A stretch of DNA of 64,000 bases from Unio delphinus (Eukaryota > Mollusca > Bivalvia > Unionida > Unionidae). The stretch covers positions 9,566,501 to 9,630,500 of the forward strand of contig JAQISU010000179.1 of assembly GCA_029339505.1 (NCBI GenBank). The letters run 5' to 3'. A program made the translations under genes and the position numbers. The stretch's first letter is position 1; each line of letters starts with the position of its first letter. Below, piece by piece: positions 1 through 17,276 of the stretch. The notes under the pieces are model-generated. The model saw nothing but the letters and a program-made list of their open reading frames with translations. It ran no database searches and was not told the origin of the DNA.

Positions 1-642
1 CAGTCTGAAGCATCCTTTCTACACAAAGCAGTCTGAAGCATTCTTTCGACACAAATCAGTCTGAAGCATCCTTTCTACACAAATTAGTATGAAGCATCCT
101 TTCTACACAAATCAGTCTGAAGCATCCTTTCTACACAAATCAGTCTGAAGCATTCTTTCTACACAAACCAGTCTGAAGCATCCTTTCTACACAAATCAGT
201 CTGAAGCATTCTTTCTACACAAACCAGTCTGAAGCATGCTTTCTACACAAATCAGTCTGAAGCATCCTTTCTACACAAATCAGTCTGAAGCATCCTTTCT
301 ACACACATCAGTCTCAAGCATCCTTTCTACACAAATCAGTCTGAAGCATTCTTTCGACACAAATCAGTATGAAGCAACCTTTTTACACAAATTAGTCTGA
401 AGCATCCTTTCTACACAAATCAGTCTCAAGCATCCTTTCTACACAAATCAGTCTGAAGCATTCTTTCTACACAAACCAGTCTGAAGCATCCTTTCTACAC
501 AAATCAGTCTGAAGCATTCTTTCTACACAAATCAGTCTGAAGCATCCTTTCTACACAAATCAGTCTGAAGCATCCTTTCTACACAAATTAGTATGAAGCA
601 TCCTTTCTACACAAATCAGTCTGAAGCATCCTTTCTACACAA
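1..642. repeat. 28-bp minisatellite, about 23 copies
   Basis: Head-to-tail copies of a 28-bp unit beginning cagtctgaagcatcctttct and ending acacaaat. Copies differ by single substitutions (cagtct/cagtat, catcc/cattc, acaaat/acaaac). The array enters from the left edge, so its true length is unknown. It ends near 642, where unique AT-rich sequence starts. Confidence 0.95.
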
Positions 643-2260
643 ATATATTGATAGTCAGTGGCCTCGTTAAGTAATGCAGCTAAGAGATTTCAGAGTATGT
701 AAAAAACGAAAAAGAATCTATTCAGCATTATAAACGGTTATGAATTAACTATTTTTAATATTATCAAACTAACTGTGAATGAATCTTAAAACACGTGTAT
801 CCTCTGCATTTGAATAATGAGTTTCATAAATTTTTTGGGTAATTTTTGATAAATATAATGATGTCAGACCTAAGACAATTTAGAAAAATGAAAATGTGTA
901 GTTTAACAGGCGGTATTCAATCAGGCTATTACTATTAAGAAACTGCATTTGTGATTTATGTTGATCATTTCACACTTACTTACATGTATGTCATTTATCT
1001 TCATGCATATAATTTTGACAAGATAACAAACTCCAGTAATCACTTACTTATTTATTTTGACTTAATATCAAACTCAAAACTGCGTTGCATATGAAGCTAG
1101 GTATGACATACTAATAAAATCAATAAAAGCTTAAAATGTCACACACCATGGGATATAGAAATATCTTGGGAAAACAAATATGCACCTTGATTTTCTTTCA
1201 ATCAAAGAGAGTAGATTTTCCAGGCTTTAAAAATATGTCTTAATAAGAAGTTAGATGTAACTTGGTATGACAGTGTTGAACTTTATTATAAATGTTCGAA
1301 ACAAAATGCATATCGATTTATCATGTAATTGCTTTCTGTTAAAATTACTATAATGTAGGAAATACCGGTTTAACTGTCAAAGCAAGGAACAATCATATAA
1401 CCACATTATAACCACATATAACCACATTATAACCACATATAAAACCATATATAACCACATTATAACCACATATAAAACCATATATAACCACATTATAAAA
1501 ATCTTTTCTTTAAACCTAGTAAAGATAAGTCTAGTACAGATAAAAGATTACAATTTCAGTAACATAATTGTGAAGGCTACGCTAAAGTCTTTTAACTACT
1601 AATCGGAGCGTTTTTTGTGGTTTGTTTTATTACAATACTTGCTTTTACCTATTCGAATAAACAGACTTGTCCATTTTTAAACAAGCACGTAGGTCTTTTA
1701 TTGAGGTGTTATTGCCTTTAAAGTTATACTAATATCTACTATCTGATTCAGATATTCGAAATATGTTTATATCTTTAATCGTTACTTACTGTAAACGTTT
1801 AATAACTTTTAATAAAAAAATGAGAGACAGACAGACAGACAGACAGACAGAGGTGGTGTGTACCTTGCTTATGTGTATCAGTTGGTAAATGAAGTATTCC
1901 ACCGCTTTCACGTCTGATTTCTTCAACTTATCAAACATCAGGAGTGTCAAATTTCTTTGTAGTTGTTGGTCGTTATCACAAATTTAATCTCGAAGAGTCT
2001 TATGAGCAACAACTCCCGAAGATTTATTATTTGCCTGTTATGTAGACAACTTAAAATAGATAATGCCTCCTGGAGTTAAATTCCTTTGGAAAGCACATCT
2101 ATTCGGATAACAAACACTGAAATGAAGTTTATGAACAACAATAAAGTAATATTTGATATACTTTGGTATGTATACCTTATAGACGGCTTAGTGCAATATT
2201 ATAGACTGAAAACGTCACATGTGCTGCTGATTACACGCCTTAAACGAAAACAGTTCAATC
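643..2260. other. AT-rich non-coding stretch with small repeats
   Basis: No convincing reading frame. It holds a short degenerate ataaccacat/ataaaaccat tandem repeat at about 1395-1497 and a GACA tetranucleotide run at about 1822-1852. The short frame at 2086-2331 runs into the next tandem repeat and has no coding character. Confidence 0.6.
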
Positions 2261-2261
2261 C

Positions 2262-2444
2262 AGAACCAGATCACATATATGAATCCAGATTCCTGCACCA
2301 GACCATATATATGAATCCAGAACATATATGAATCCAGAATCCTAGACCAGACCATATATATGAATCCACAATTCTAGACCAGACCATATATATGAATTCA
2401 GAATCCTAGACCAGACCATATATATGAATCCAGAATCCTGGATC

Positions 2445-2490
<46 letters not shown>

Positions 2491-2510
2491 TCCAGGACCT
2501 GACCATATAT
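2262..2510. repeat. About 33-bp minisatellite with internal TA microsatellite
   Basis: Five to seven degenerate copies of a unit built on gaatccagaatcctagacc followed by agaccatatatat. The TA part of one unit has expanded into a pure TA run (about 2449-2487), so this looks like a microsatellite born inside a minisatellite. Confidence 0.8.
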
Positions 2511-7075
<4,565 letters not shown>

Positions 7076-7079
7076 TAAC

Positions 7080-7670
7080 TGGACTAAGATGGTGTTTAAC
7101 CAGTGTTAATCGAAGTTTATATCGCTTATTTGGTCAAAAAGCACCATGTCTATCACTTACAATAGACGTTCATATCGATTATATATTAAAATAAGACCGT
7201 GCTTAACAATGACAATAAAACTTCACATCGCTAATATGTTGAAAAAAGACCATGCTTAACACAAAAAATGGGAGATCCCAAGCACTATATGTTGAAATAA
7301 GACCATGTTAAAAACTGACAATATAAATTCACATCGGTTATATATTTTAATAGGGTCATGCGTAACGCTGGCAATATAAATTCATATCGCTTTTTTGTTA
7401 AACTACGAACATCTTTAACACTGACAATATAAATTCACATGCTTATATGGTGAAATAAGACCATGTTTTATACTGACAATAGAAATTCACATGCTTATAT
7501 GTTGTAATAGGACCATGTTTTATACTAATAATAGAAATTCACATCGCTTATTTGTTGAAATAAGACTATGTGTGATAAAGAAAATAGGCATTCACATCGT
7601 GTTTATGTTGAACTACGACCATCCTTAACACTGACAATAGAAATTGACATGCTTCTATGTTGAAATTCGA
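7080..7670. repeat. Degenerate tandem repeat, about 55-60 bp unit
   Basis: About ten poorly conserved copies of a unit containing gaccatg(c/t)ttaacactgac, then aatataaattcacatcgctt and atatgttgaaataa. Spacing is uneven and divergence high, so this is an old array. Confidence 0.8.
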
Positions 7671-8255
7671 TGCAATAGACCTAAATTCCATATGGAGGTG
7701 TAATAAAATGTTTGGCAAAGACAATGGGAGACGAACGATCCATTCTCCTTAAAAAATACAACGACAGAAGGAAAGATTGATAAAATCGCTGCTTTGTAAC
7801 TACTGATGTCCAATAGGACATTGAAATAAAAAATGTCCAATGGCTGTTTTAACTTGATATTACGGCATTTTCAAATCTATGCATCATTTGATAACAAATG
7901 ATGTTGTAGTTTACAGCTAATTTGTGTGTTGAAGATTCCTTGTATCACCCTGCCAATCAGTGTGTTTATGGTTGATTTAGTAGACTACAAATCGTTGTTT
8001 TTGTTTCTTTCAATTACACTACCAATCAGTGAGTTTATGTTTTCTTCTATCACCCCCCCCCCCCACCTAACCCCACCCATGTGTAATATTTCCTGCTACC
8101 ATTGTATTTTTAAGGAGAAATTTTTTTTTTGTGTTTTCCATTGTCTTTGCAAAAATGACAGAATTTATTGATTGGATATAAATGGTCAAGTGACCGGCTA
8201 GATGTAAATGGTCACGTGATCATTATCTGGAATTTTATATATAAATCAATAAATT

Positions 8256-8263
8256 CTGCGGAC
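8256..8263 (+). repeat. Target-site duplication, left copy (ctgcggac)
   Basis: Eight bases directly before the left terminal inverted repeat of the hAT element. The identical eight bases follow the right terminus at 10706-10713. An 8-bp duplication is the hallmark of hAT-superfamily insertion. Confidence 0.95.
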
Positions 8264-8279
8264 TAGAGGCCGACCGAAT
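8264..8279 (+). repeat. Left terminal inverted repeat of hAT element
   Basis: tagaggccgaccgaat, which matches the reverse complement of the right end at 10690-10705 with a single mismatch. The tag-start is typical of hAT termini. Confidence 0.93.
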
Positions 8280-8551
8280 GTGATTTTCTGGCTTCGGCCG
8301 AAACAGAAACCAAACCGAAAGTTAAAGATGAGCTTTCGGCCGAAACCGAAGCCGAAACCGAAAGATGTAACCCAGCAAAAGATTTAAAAGCTATGTTGTG
8401 AAACTAAGTCAGATATGCAATAAAAAAATAAACTTTATCAATAAAACTTTAATACTCAAGTATTTCGTAATCCAGAAATAATCAATACGAGCCTACACTT
8501 GCAGTCTTGCAGTAACAGTTGTTAAATAGCTGTTCGTTCAGCGTTCATTGG

Positions 8552-10472
8552 TTAGTAGTTGAATCCAAACAAACGAATGTTGTAGTTCAGAAACAAAAGT
8601 TTTTCTGCATTTTCGCCCAGTAGGTTGCTGCGTCAGTCGGCATACAGCTGCCCTGCTGCACTGAACAACTGCTCACTTGCCACACTGGTGGGTGGTGCAG
8701 ACAAGTACTTGCGAGCAGCGGATTTCAGAAGTGGGTATTGACTACCATGCCAATACGCATATATATCCGTCATTCGAGGCAGACGTGGCTCCTTGAGGTA
8801 ACTATTTAACTGTTGTTCGTACAGCGGCATGTCATTGTTTTGACTTCGACTGTCATTAGTTTCTGATAGATCGATATTAGAAGACTGACTGTCATGCGCA
8901 GCCCACAGATCCACCTCCTCTTCGGCATCGGACGCCTCGCTGTTCTCAGGTTTGGACTCAACGCTGTCAGTTGATGAAGCTGCGGCTGGCGTACTGACAT
9001 TACTCGTAGCATATTCTTGAACCGAACGTAAAAATTCCAGAACTACTTTCGTTGCTACCGTTTTCTCTTGCTCGCTGAAGTAAGTATCCTTGAAGCGTGG
9101 ATCAATCAGCGTGTCAGCAAGAAAGAGTGCTGAGGAACCAATATAAGAGAATCGACAATACATTGCATCACGCAGCGACGCTTTCATCTGCTTCAGGCCC
9201 TGATCTGCTTCTGTAATAGTTTTTAGCATGTTTTTCAGATTAAAGACGAGCGAGAAAACCAATGAAATGCACGATTCGTCAGCATAAATGTCCAACGTTG
9301 CTGTGTAGAATGGTTTTAGAAGTTTCACAATTCTTCCAGCCAGTTCCCATTCTGCGTTCGAGAGGCTGTCAATTCCGCCTCGCTCTACGCTAAACAGATT
9401 AATTGCCTTGTTCTGTTCGACCAGACGCTCCAGCATAAGATAGGTGCTATTCCATCTCGTCTCAGCGTCCTGCAGTAACGAGTGTGATGGGACTTTCATC
9501 GTGAGTTGATGTTCCATGAGATTATGGAAAGCCTGCTCACTATGCTTAAAGTGGGCAACAATCTTACGAGCTTTTTTGATGACAACTTGTACTGATGTTT
9601 GCGTAAACAGTGCATCATGCAGAACCAACTGTAAAGTATGGGACACGCAGCCAATATCAGTGACGCCTGCGAGTCTCATTGCACTTTTAATGTTCGCGGC
9701 ATTGTCTCTTACTCCAACGTGAATCTTCTCGGCTACCCCCCCATTTCGCCATGGCTTTCAGAAGTTTAAATGCAAGATAATTTCCATCATGGTCTTGTTC
9801 CAGCACCATCGCACTCAAGATAACTTTACACCGCACATCTGCATGAATGAAATGATCCGTGAAGCTCAGCAATGAGCATGATTTCGTTGGATTGCTCCAT
9901 CCATCTGTTGTAAACGAAATCCATGTAGCCTCTTGCAGTAGATTTGCGACGTGTTTCACGACTTTGTCATATGTGGCAGGCATAAGCGTTGTTCTATAAT
10001 ATTTCTCGCTTTTGACGTTATAACGACGAGTGCTCAGTGGATCACCAATGTTCAATCTTTTGAATCCATCACCTTCAACAATTGAATAGGGCAACATGTC
10101 GACAATGATTAAGTCCATGATGCACTTATCAATTCGCTGAACAGATACATGGTCTTCAGGCCAGATCATTCTGCTCTCAATCATTGACGTCAACGAGGGC
10201 TGGACAAAATTTGGTAGTGCATGTTTCATCACTGTCTCCTCTATCTTCTTTTTTTTTGCGGCACGCTCTGCTTCGTCATTCATGGCCATCTTCAAGTACG
10301 TGCCATGAAGCTCCTTGTGGCAGCTGGCCAGATGTCCTTTCAAGTCTGAAACTGTTTGAAGTTTTGGTTTATCGCTGCCTAATGAAAACAGTTTGTTACA
10401 TTCTTTGCACTTTGCCTTACTTGCATCTGCCTCAACTTTTGTGAAATACTTCCACACCGCATTCTTCGACAT
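8552..10472 (-). pseudogene. hAT transposase with N-terminal BED zinc finger (ZBED-like), frameshifted
   Basis: Two minus-strand frames form one transposase. The first (10472 down to 9687) starts at an ATG and carries a BED finger: Cys22-x2-Cys25 and His47-x4-His52, preceded by the aromatic VWKYF. A TTDGWSNP segment, typical of the first catalytic region of hAT enzymes, follows. A run of seven C on the plus strand (9736-9742) shifts the frame. One base fewer would continue into a DNAAN motif and the second frame (9679 down to 8633), which contains CVSHTLQL, ETRWNS and the C-terminal dimerisation signature SEQLFSAAG. That frame ends at a TGA at 8633-8635. The same frame then runs on as a normal hAT tail (NLLGENAEKLLFL) to a TAA at 8552, so the TGA looks like a CGA-to-TGA decay event. 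The enzyme is judged inactive. Confidence 0.93.
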
Positions 10473-10689
10473 TCTTTAACGATGATTTACAATTTTTATA
10501 CGGATTACGTGTTATATACGTTTACAGACTAACAGCCTTACATGTGCCGCTGCATAATCAAAGTGACAGTTTGTCTCTTGACGTTCTGGTAGTCGACCGA
10601 AAGCTTAAATCACTTTCGGCCGAAACCGAAACTACGCCGAAAGTGGTCATATGGGAACTTTCGGCCCCGAAACCGAAACCGAAACCGAA

Positions 10690-10705
10690 ATTCGGTCGGT
10701 CTCTA
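10690..10705 (-). repeat. Right terminal inverted repeat of hAT element
   Basis: attcggtcggtctcta on the plus strand, the inverted partner of 8264-8279. Confidence 0.93.
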
Positions 10706-10713
10706 CTGCGGAC
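10706..10713 (+). repeat. Target-site duplication, right copy (ctgcggac)
   Basis: Identical to 8256-8263 and immediately outside the right inverted repeat. Confidence 0.95.
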
Positions 10714-11490
<777 letters not shown>

Positions 11491-11610
11491 TAGAATTTCA
11501 TCATCATCATTGTCAGTCTCTTGACCTAGTGTGGTCGTCGAAGCGCTGTGCTGCTGAACATCTGACCAGTTCTCTCGATCTTGTAACCATGCCTGAGATG
11601 ACTAGTGCTT

Positions 11611-12345
11611 TCAATGTCTGATTTCAGTTTTCAGACAGTTATTCTTGTCTCTCCAGATGGTCTTAGCTTTGATATAGCTGCCGTTGTTTGTGCTGCTTCT
11701 GACAAAATTTCTGCTTTGGAACCCTCTTCGGTGATTATGGAACCAGGATATCTGAACTGGCTCACTGTTTCCAAAGGTGAGTTTGGTGATGTTACACCCT
11801 CCAATGCTGACTGTCCCACAGTGGCTTTCCATGTCTTCGCTCATGATGCGCTCTAAGTAAATGTTGGAAAGCGTGGGTGACAGGAGGCAGCCTTGACGTA
11901 CTTTGACTGTTGTCGGGAACCCGTCTCCCACAGAACCATGGGCAATTACTGCACTGGAAGCCTTGGCGCACAGCTGCTTGATGGTATTGGTCAACGTTTG
12001 ACCCATGTTGTACTTCGTTGTGGCCCACAATACCTCATTCAACACTATGTCAAAGGCCTTTCTAAATCTATGAACACGTGATAGATGTCGTGCTGATGTT
12101 GCGAGTACTTTTCACACAGAACCCTGAGATTTAGTATTTGTTCTGCTATGCTTCTTCCACTCCGGAATCTTGCGTGTTTTTTCAGCGATTGTTTCTTCTG
12201 CTTGTGGTTTCAGTCTGTTTAATTTGATCATCAGCATCACCTTCCTAGCATAGACAATAAAACTGTTCTGTAATTCTGGCACAGCTGGAGATTGCCTTTT
12301 CTGGGGAGTGTTATAATATGTGACTGGATCCATTGTGTTGGCCAA
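11611..12345 (-). pseudogene. Reverse transcriptase domain of LINE with catalytic-core deletion
   Basis: Pieces in order on the minus strand are an RT finger segment (KVMLMIKLNRLKPQ), a segment with LYAKASSA-like residues (here LCAKASSAVIAHGSVGD) and VRQGCLLSPTLSNIYLE. After TVSIGGCNITKLTFG the sequence jumps directly to the region containing GSIITEEGSKAEILSEAAQT. The (F/Y)xDD catalytic box normally found in between is absent, which implies an internal deletion near 11770-11800. Confidence 0.87.
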
Positions 12346-12994
12346 TCACCTGTTTTGTACGATCTTGTTGCAGATTTTTTTGTAGCTCTATCACTGATCC
12401 CGCTATCTTTCTTGATAACTTCAGCTGGGATGTTGTCTACTCCAGCTGCCTTCCCATTCTTCAGTGCTCTTATTGCTGAATCAGGCTCTTCTTTGAGAAT
12501 GTGGAAATCATCACCATTTGATGAGTTTTAAACGTCAAGCACCGCTTGGTCTTCTGTGAACTGATGGTTGTAGAGTTGTTTGCAATACTCAGTCCATCTT
12601 TCTGCAATGTCACTCGCTTCTGTGACGCATTTTCCATTTTAGTTACTGACTCATGGTTGCTTCTGTCCGGTAAAGTCTTTCACAATTTGGAATGCCTTTT
12701 TGCTGCTATTCTTTATCAGTCTGCTCTCTTTATATGTGCAATATTGTCCAATCCAATCTTCTTCTTTTGCTTTCTTCAAGTTTTTTTTTCTGATATTCTT
12801 GTTTTATTTCTCGGTAGTCCATTGCCCCTGTTGTGTGTCTTGTGCTTTTGATGTCTCTTAGAGCATCACACAATTTCACAAGCTCTTCTGTAACGTAGGG
12901 TGTTGTCTTTGGGCGATGGGGCCATTGATGTCATTAGCAGCTGCTGTCATGACTGTGTTGAAAGTGTCTGTCAACATTTTGATATCAACATTCA

Positions 12995-13960
12995 TCACAA
13001 GACGTGGAGGAAATTATCCTCTAATTCTAACTTGTAGATTTTAGGGTCCTTTAGTTGTTCAAGGTTGAATTTGAGCCTGAAGTTCTTTGGTTTGTTATTG
13101 TTCTTCAGCTTTAATCGGAAGTTCATAATCACGAGATCGTCATCACTCCCAACATCAGCACCTGGAGACGTCCTTGTTTTTGTTCTATTGATGCCAGATC
13201 GGTAACGGTTTTGACCTAGTATGTAATCGATCTGGTTATGATGGGTTCCATTTGGTGCGTGCCATGTCCAGCAACGTGAAGCCTTATATTGGCCCAGGGT
13301 GTTGGCTAGTACCAAGTTGTTGTAGCTTGCGAACTCGAGCAGCCGTCTCCATCTTTCATTGGTAACCTTATTGCAAGAAGGTAAACAATGATCTTCCCAG
13401 TCTTTTAGAGCATCCCCGTCTCCTTGGATGATGCGGATACCTTTTTTACTGACCATGTTTAGAATACCCTGGAATTTAATGTAAAAATTCCTCTATTTCC
13501 TCTTCATTATGATCGGTAGTTGGAACATAGACTTGGATAATTATGATGTTAAAAGGAGATGCTTTCAGAAGAATGAAAATGATTATGCTAGATATGAGGC
13601 GGCATTCAAGCACATATCCCTTGATGACTTTGTTTACATGGAAGCCTACTCCATTGATGGACTTGTCAAACTCTCGTCTGTAGTTGAATATATGTCCATT
13701 TCAGTTTGTTGTTCTCATAGGGCTTCCAGCTGACTTTACCGGGTCGTAGAATGTACCATGTGTAGTGTTACAGCGCATATGTCAACTCTTGGAAACTCAC
13801 TATTTGCGCCAGAGTTCTAATGTTCCAGGTGCCGATAGCGACGCTGTCTCTCGCTCTGATTTTATGCAAAGTACCAGTAGCCCACTCGTCACATCCGTCC
13901 TGGTGAACAACATGAGACGCTGTCATTGTTGATCCGGGCGACGACCGATCTGGTAACATT
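12995..13960 (-). pseudogene. Apurinic-endonuclease-like domain of LINE, decayed
   Basis: Fragments of the endonuclease lie in at least two frames. The N-terminal GTWNIRTL strand lies near 13840. A middle part around 13500-13740 reads on the minus strand as a hydrophobic VYVPTTDHNEEE-like segment. The C-terminal part has DYILG and the GSDDDLVIMNFRLKLK region. The expected SDH-type catalytic histidine reads as Asp here, so even this domain is probably inactive. Confidence 0.85.
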
Positions 13961-13984
13961 TACACATCGATAAATGCCCAACCA

Positions 13985-14500
13985 TTATCATTTAATCCTA
14001 TAGTGTGTGTGTCTGTGTGTCTGTTTGCCTGACTATCCATATGCCTACTATCTACCTATTTAGTCATCTATATTGATGATCGGATTATGGATTTACAAGC
14101 CAACTTGCCCGACTGCTGGAACAAGCTCAAATAGATAAATCCCGAATTGCGTCATCATCAGCCGTATTTGTGGTATGCTAGCAGATATACCGTCGAGTTT
14201 ATATGCTGTTTGGAAGTTGAAATAAATTCACTGAATCTCAAGATATTTTTACAAAACACATATTTAAACACGAATCAGGTATTCTTTTAGTATCTATTTG
14301 TTTTAAATTTATAAGTTAATGTCGCTTCAATGTGCCTTGTTGAAAGTGATCATTCTGAAGGATTCCATAAAGGAGAAACTGCCACGATGTCCATCGTCCA
14401 GATAAAATGGGTTGAACATCGTCTGCTAGTGACCTTATCGGAAAGCACCTATTCGGTTCAGACAATCCCAAGTTTCCAATCGACTTGCCCATGAGCAAGT
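13985..14500. other. Non-coding spacer
   Basis: No gene seen. It includes a short imperfect tgtgtctgtgtgtctg run near 14003-14025. The minus-strand open frame at 14316-14504 has no recognisable features. Confidence 0.5.
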
Positions 14501-14506
14501 CCAAAT

Positions 14507-14508
<2 letters not shown>

Positions 14509-14549
<41 letters not shown>
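14509..14549. repeat. (TG)n microsatellite
   Basis: Uninterrupted TG/GT run of about 20 repeats. Confidence 0.96.
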
Positions 14550-14550
<1 letters not shown>

Positions 14551-14608
14551 TTAGGATTTTTAACGTAGCTTTAACACTTTTTGAGTCATATCGCAACGAG
14601 GTCTACAA

Positions 14609-14855
14609 GGGGTACCAAGTAGCCGAGCGGTCTAAAGCGCTTTCCGTTACGGATCACTGTCATCGCCCCTCTGTCCGCGTGTGTTCGAGTCTCAGATTTA
14701 GCCAATGTGTGTATGTGAGAAAGCTTGCCAGTAGCTTCTCGTGGGTCGGTGGTTCTTTCCTTGTGTTGTCCCGGGTTCTTCCTCCACCATTAATACTGGT
14801 CGCCAAGTATAGCCTATCGTGTGCTGTAAAATGGCGTTTAACCCTACAACAACAT
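14609..14855 (+). mobile_element. tRNA-derived SINE, family 1, copy A
   Basis: The head resembles a leucine or serine tRNA: an A-box-like gtagccgagcggtctaaagc and, about 50 bp on, a B-box-like tgttcgagtctc. The body gaaagcttgccagtagcttc and tggtggttctttc is shared with copies at 21562-21809, 30681-30889 and 56006-56149. It ends aatggcgtttaaccctacaacaac, and the ends of the best copies share a (caa)n tail. The acceptor stem and clover-leaf are not intact, so this is a SINE and not a tRNA gene. Confidence 0.88.
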
Positions 14856-15711
14856 CGAAGTCTGCAGTGAGGTAGTTTATAGTGATATCTAGCACTGGGG
14901 CATCATGCCACAGACATGTAGCATGATACTGGGGTTTGTTATAGTTCCCTTGCTAATCCAAGCCAGTTTTGACAAATAAGAAATAAATATTGCTATTCTA
15001 ATTTATCAGTTATATTTTAATCGTAAAATGTGTCCGCAGCCGGGATTAGCCGATGTCCAGGTCCCCTAGCTAGGCTCAGGCAGTTTGTTAGCTGGCCATA
15101 TCTAAAGATTGTTTCGATGCATGTTGCCCTCTTTAGGTGAGAAGACGTTAATACAACTTGTGAGATTTAATTGACAGGTGTGCTTGGAAATTAGACACGT
15201 TTGTCACTAACGATTAACGACCAGGATTTCATTCAAAGCATGATCGATAAACCGAAAATATTGCACCCATTTCAGGTGTTTATGATTAGTTGTTTATGTA
15301 GTAATTAATAGGAGACCGATAGGTAAATATTGCTTAGCTGGCAATTTAATGAAGAAAATAAATATTTTCAAATTCTAAAGTTGGCTTTTCAAATATTCAT
15401 CTGTATATTGTGGTGTCCATGTATTTAGATCACAATCGTGAAGTATATTGATAAAGACAGAGTTCACAGATCTTTCATTTGCAAGTAAAACGTGATCATT
15501 ATAAGAAGTCTAGTTTTCACTATTCTCGATGTAGTTGATAAAATGATACTCGTTGTTGAGATGTAAAGTCTTCGTTCATAATCGTAATGGCATGTACCAA
15601 GCAAACTTAACAGACGGGAAGGAATTCTACTGACAATGAGAAACCTTACTTGTACCAACTGGATTAAGAATCTAGAAAACTTCATTCATGGAGTATAACA
15701 ATGATTTGAAA

Positions 15712-15820
15712 CTCTACAAAACTGTACAAAACTCTACAAAACTGTACAAAACTCTACAAAACTGTACAAAACTCTACAAAACTGTACAAAACTCTACAAA
15801 ACTCTACAAAACTGTACAAG
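15712..15820. repeat. 20-bp minisatellite (ctacaaaact/gtacaaaact)
   Basis: About five copies of a 20-bp dimer in which ctctacaaaa alternates with ctgtacaaaa. The 10-bp half-units differ at one or two bases, so the repeat grew by duplication of a dimer. Confidence 0.92.
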
Positions 15821-16329
15821 AAATGCAATAAAAGATTTCGTATTGACTGAGCGAAAATCACAGGTAGTTCGTGAAAAACGCAAATGCCGAGACCGAAGGA
15901 AGTAACAGAAGTGAAGGAATTCTTTCATTCTAGAAGGATTGAAACAACAAAAAAGAGCCATTTTAGAGTGCACTTATAAAGGAGGGGCGAAATTTATATA
16001 TGAGAGAAGTGGAGCCTATAACAAGACCCAGTAGGGCAACGGTACTGACCATTCTTAAACTTATGGACCCAAATTTAAAAAGTCTTACCGATGCGTTAAA
16101 CAGGAAAGGAGACGATGCCTACATCCCGAGACTCAAAGGAATCGAGCTATAATGCCATATGAGAAACTAGAATGCGGAAACCTCACCTTTAACATAAGAG
16201 TACTAAGAAAAATAGAAAAGGGACAGCTGGGTTTCATATTTCAGAAATTCCATTAGCGACCACACTCCACGCTATAAATATTTGAATCTATCTGGTGAAT
16301 GATGATTTGCAAAATTATAATTACAACAA

Positions 16330-16411
16330 GCCGACAAATGGCTGGATGGCTGGATGGATGGATGGATTGATCGATTATTTCAATGACTGATTGACTGATC
16401 GATTGATTGGC

Positions 16412-16444
<33 letters not shown>

Positions 16445-16445
16445 T
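16330..16445. repeat. Imperfect (GATG)n/(GATT)n tetranucleotide repeat
   Basis: ggatggctggatggatggat grades into gattgattgattgattgatt, with interrupted copies in between. Confidence 0.9.
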
Positions 16446-17276
16446 ACTTTGTGATATCGAAAATCCCCTTACCTTTTTGCAGTAATAGTTCAGACACAGA
16501 GTTCAAAAGTTCACTTCCCAAATATCCATTGCAATGTTTTGTAAGAAATATTTATCATAGCACCTCGGCTTTCACTGTTTTCGGTCTTTCGATGGCGAAT
16601 ATAAAAAACAACAAAGTGTGAATCACCTATTCTGTTCAACTCAGTTACGATCACAAGTGCCGCCGATACAATTTATGAGGTAATGGAAATAGACTTCAGT
16701 CACTGGTAACTGAAAATGCTGTACTGACTATCACATGTCAGTCAACACACACACACACACAACATATTAAACGGCCAGCCATACAAATCCTACCACAAAG
16801 TTCACTATAATTCAAATGTGTTGTCCTTACCTTGTGTTTGAACTTATCTAGAAGTATATGAATAAATGAATAGTTATTCCGTCAAATAGGCTATTGGAAC
16901 TGCATTGAAGCAAATTTCTTGACATATAACTATCACCTTGTCCCGTTTCATTGTACATTTTCTGAATCGATTTAAAACTATAAACGATCTTTTATTCACA
17001 ACACATACAAAGTTCGCATATATTTCTCTTGCGGGATCTGTTTGTATTGTTCAATTTTCAAACGAAACTTATAATTCATTTCTCTTCATTAGGTGCTTCA
17101 GTTCTCAGTATATATTTCTCACAGAAGTAAAGGAATATCGCCTTTGTTGGAGAATTTATAAATGTGGCTAATCGATGGAATCCCGCTTATTTTCTTTTCT
17201 TGTTTACACACAGATCTCAAGGAAAGGGGATAATGTATGGACAAATTTAACAATCTTATTTGTAGCCTGTTTCTAC

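Larger units (their letters stand above)
8264..10705 (-). mobile_element. hAT-superfamily DNA transposon, near full length, broken transposase
   Basis: The 2442-bp element has matching ends: left tagaggccgaccgaat and right (reverse complement) tagagaccgaccgaat, 15 of 16 identical. It is flanked by a perfect 8-bp duplication ctgcggac. Both subterminal regions are rich in gaaaccgaaa and cttcggccgaaa motifs (8286-8368 and 10605-10690), as expected of transposase-binding arrays. The internal minus-strand gene encodes a BED-finger hAT transposase with one frameshift and one premature stop. The conserved ends and perfect target duplication suggest a fairly recent insertion that is now non-autonomous. 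Confidence 0.95.
11498..13970 (-). mobile_element. Degenerate non-LTR (LINE) retrotransposon, 5'-truncated
   Basis: On the minus strand the order endonuclease, reverse transcriptase, short tail is preserved. Endonuclease pieces are an IGTWNIRTLA segment near 13825-13855 and the segment 13456-12995 with WTWHAPNGTHHNQIDYILG and a GSDDDLV segment. Reverse-transcriptase pieces include KVMLMIKLNRLKPQAEE (12345-12112) and VRQGCLLSPTLSNIYLE, then GSIITEEGSK (12045-11611). The 3' end carries a trinucleotide (atg)n tail, read as catcatcatcat at 11499-11510. Many stops, frameshifts and an internal deletion show it is dead. The clade was not assigned; RTE-like is possible. Confidence 0.9.

Noticed and set aside
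9516..9722. Plus-strand frames within the hAT transposase
   Set aside because: Shadow frames opposite a recognisable transposase; the same holds for 10184-10444 and for the minus-strand frame at 8806-9012.
14609..14700. tRNA-Leu or tRNA-Ser gene
   Set aside because: A- and B-box-like motifs are present, but acceptor and anticodon stems do not pair and the sequence continues into a SINE body found in other copies.
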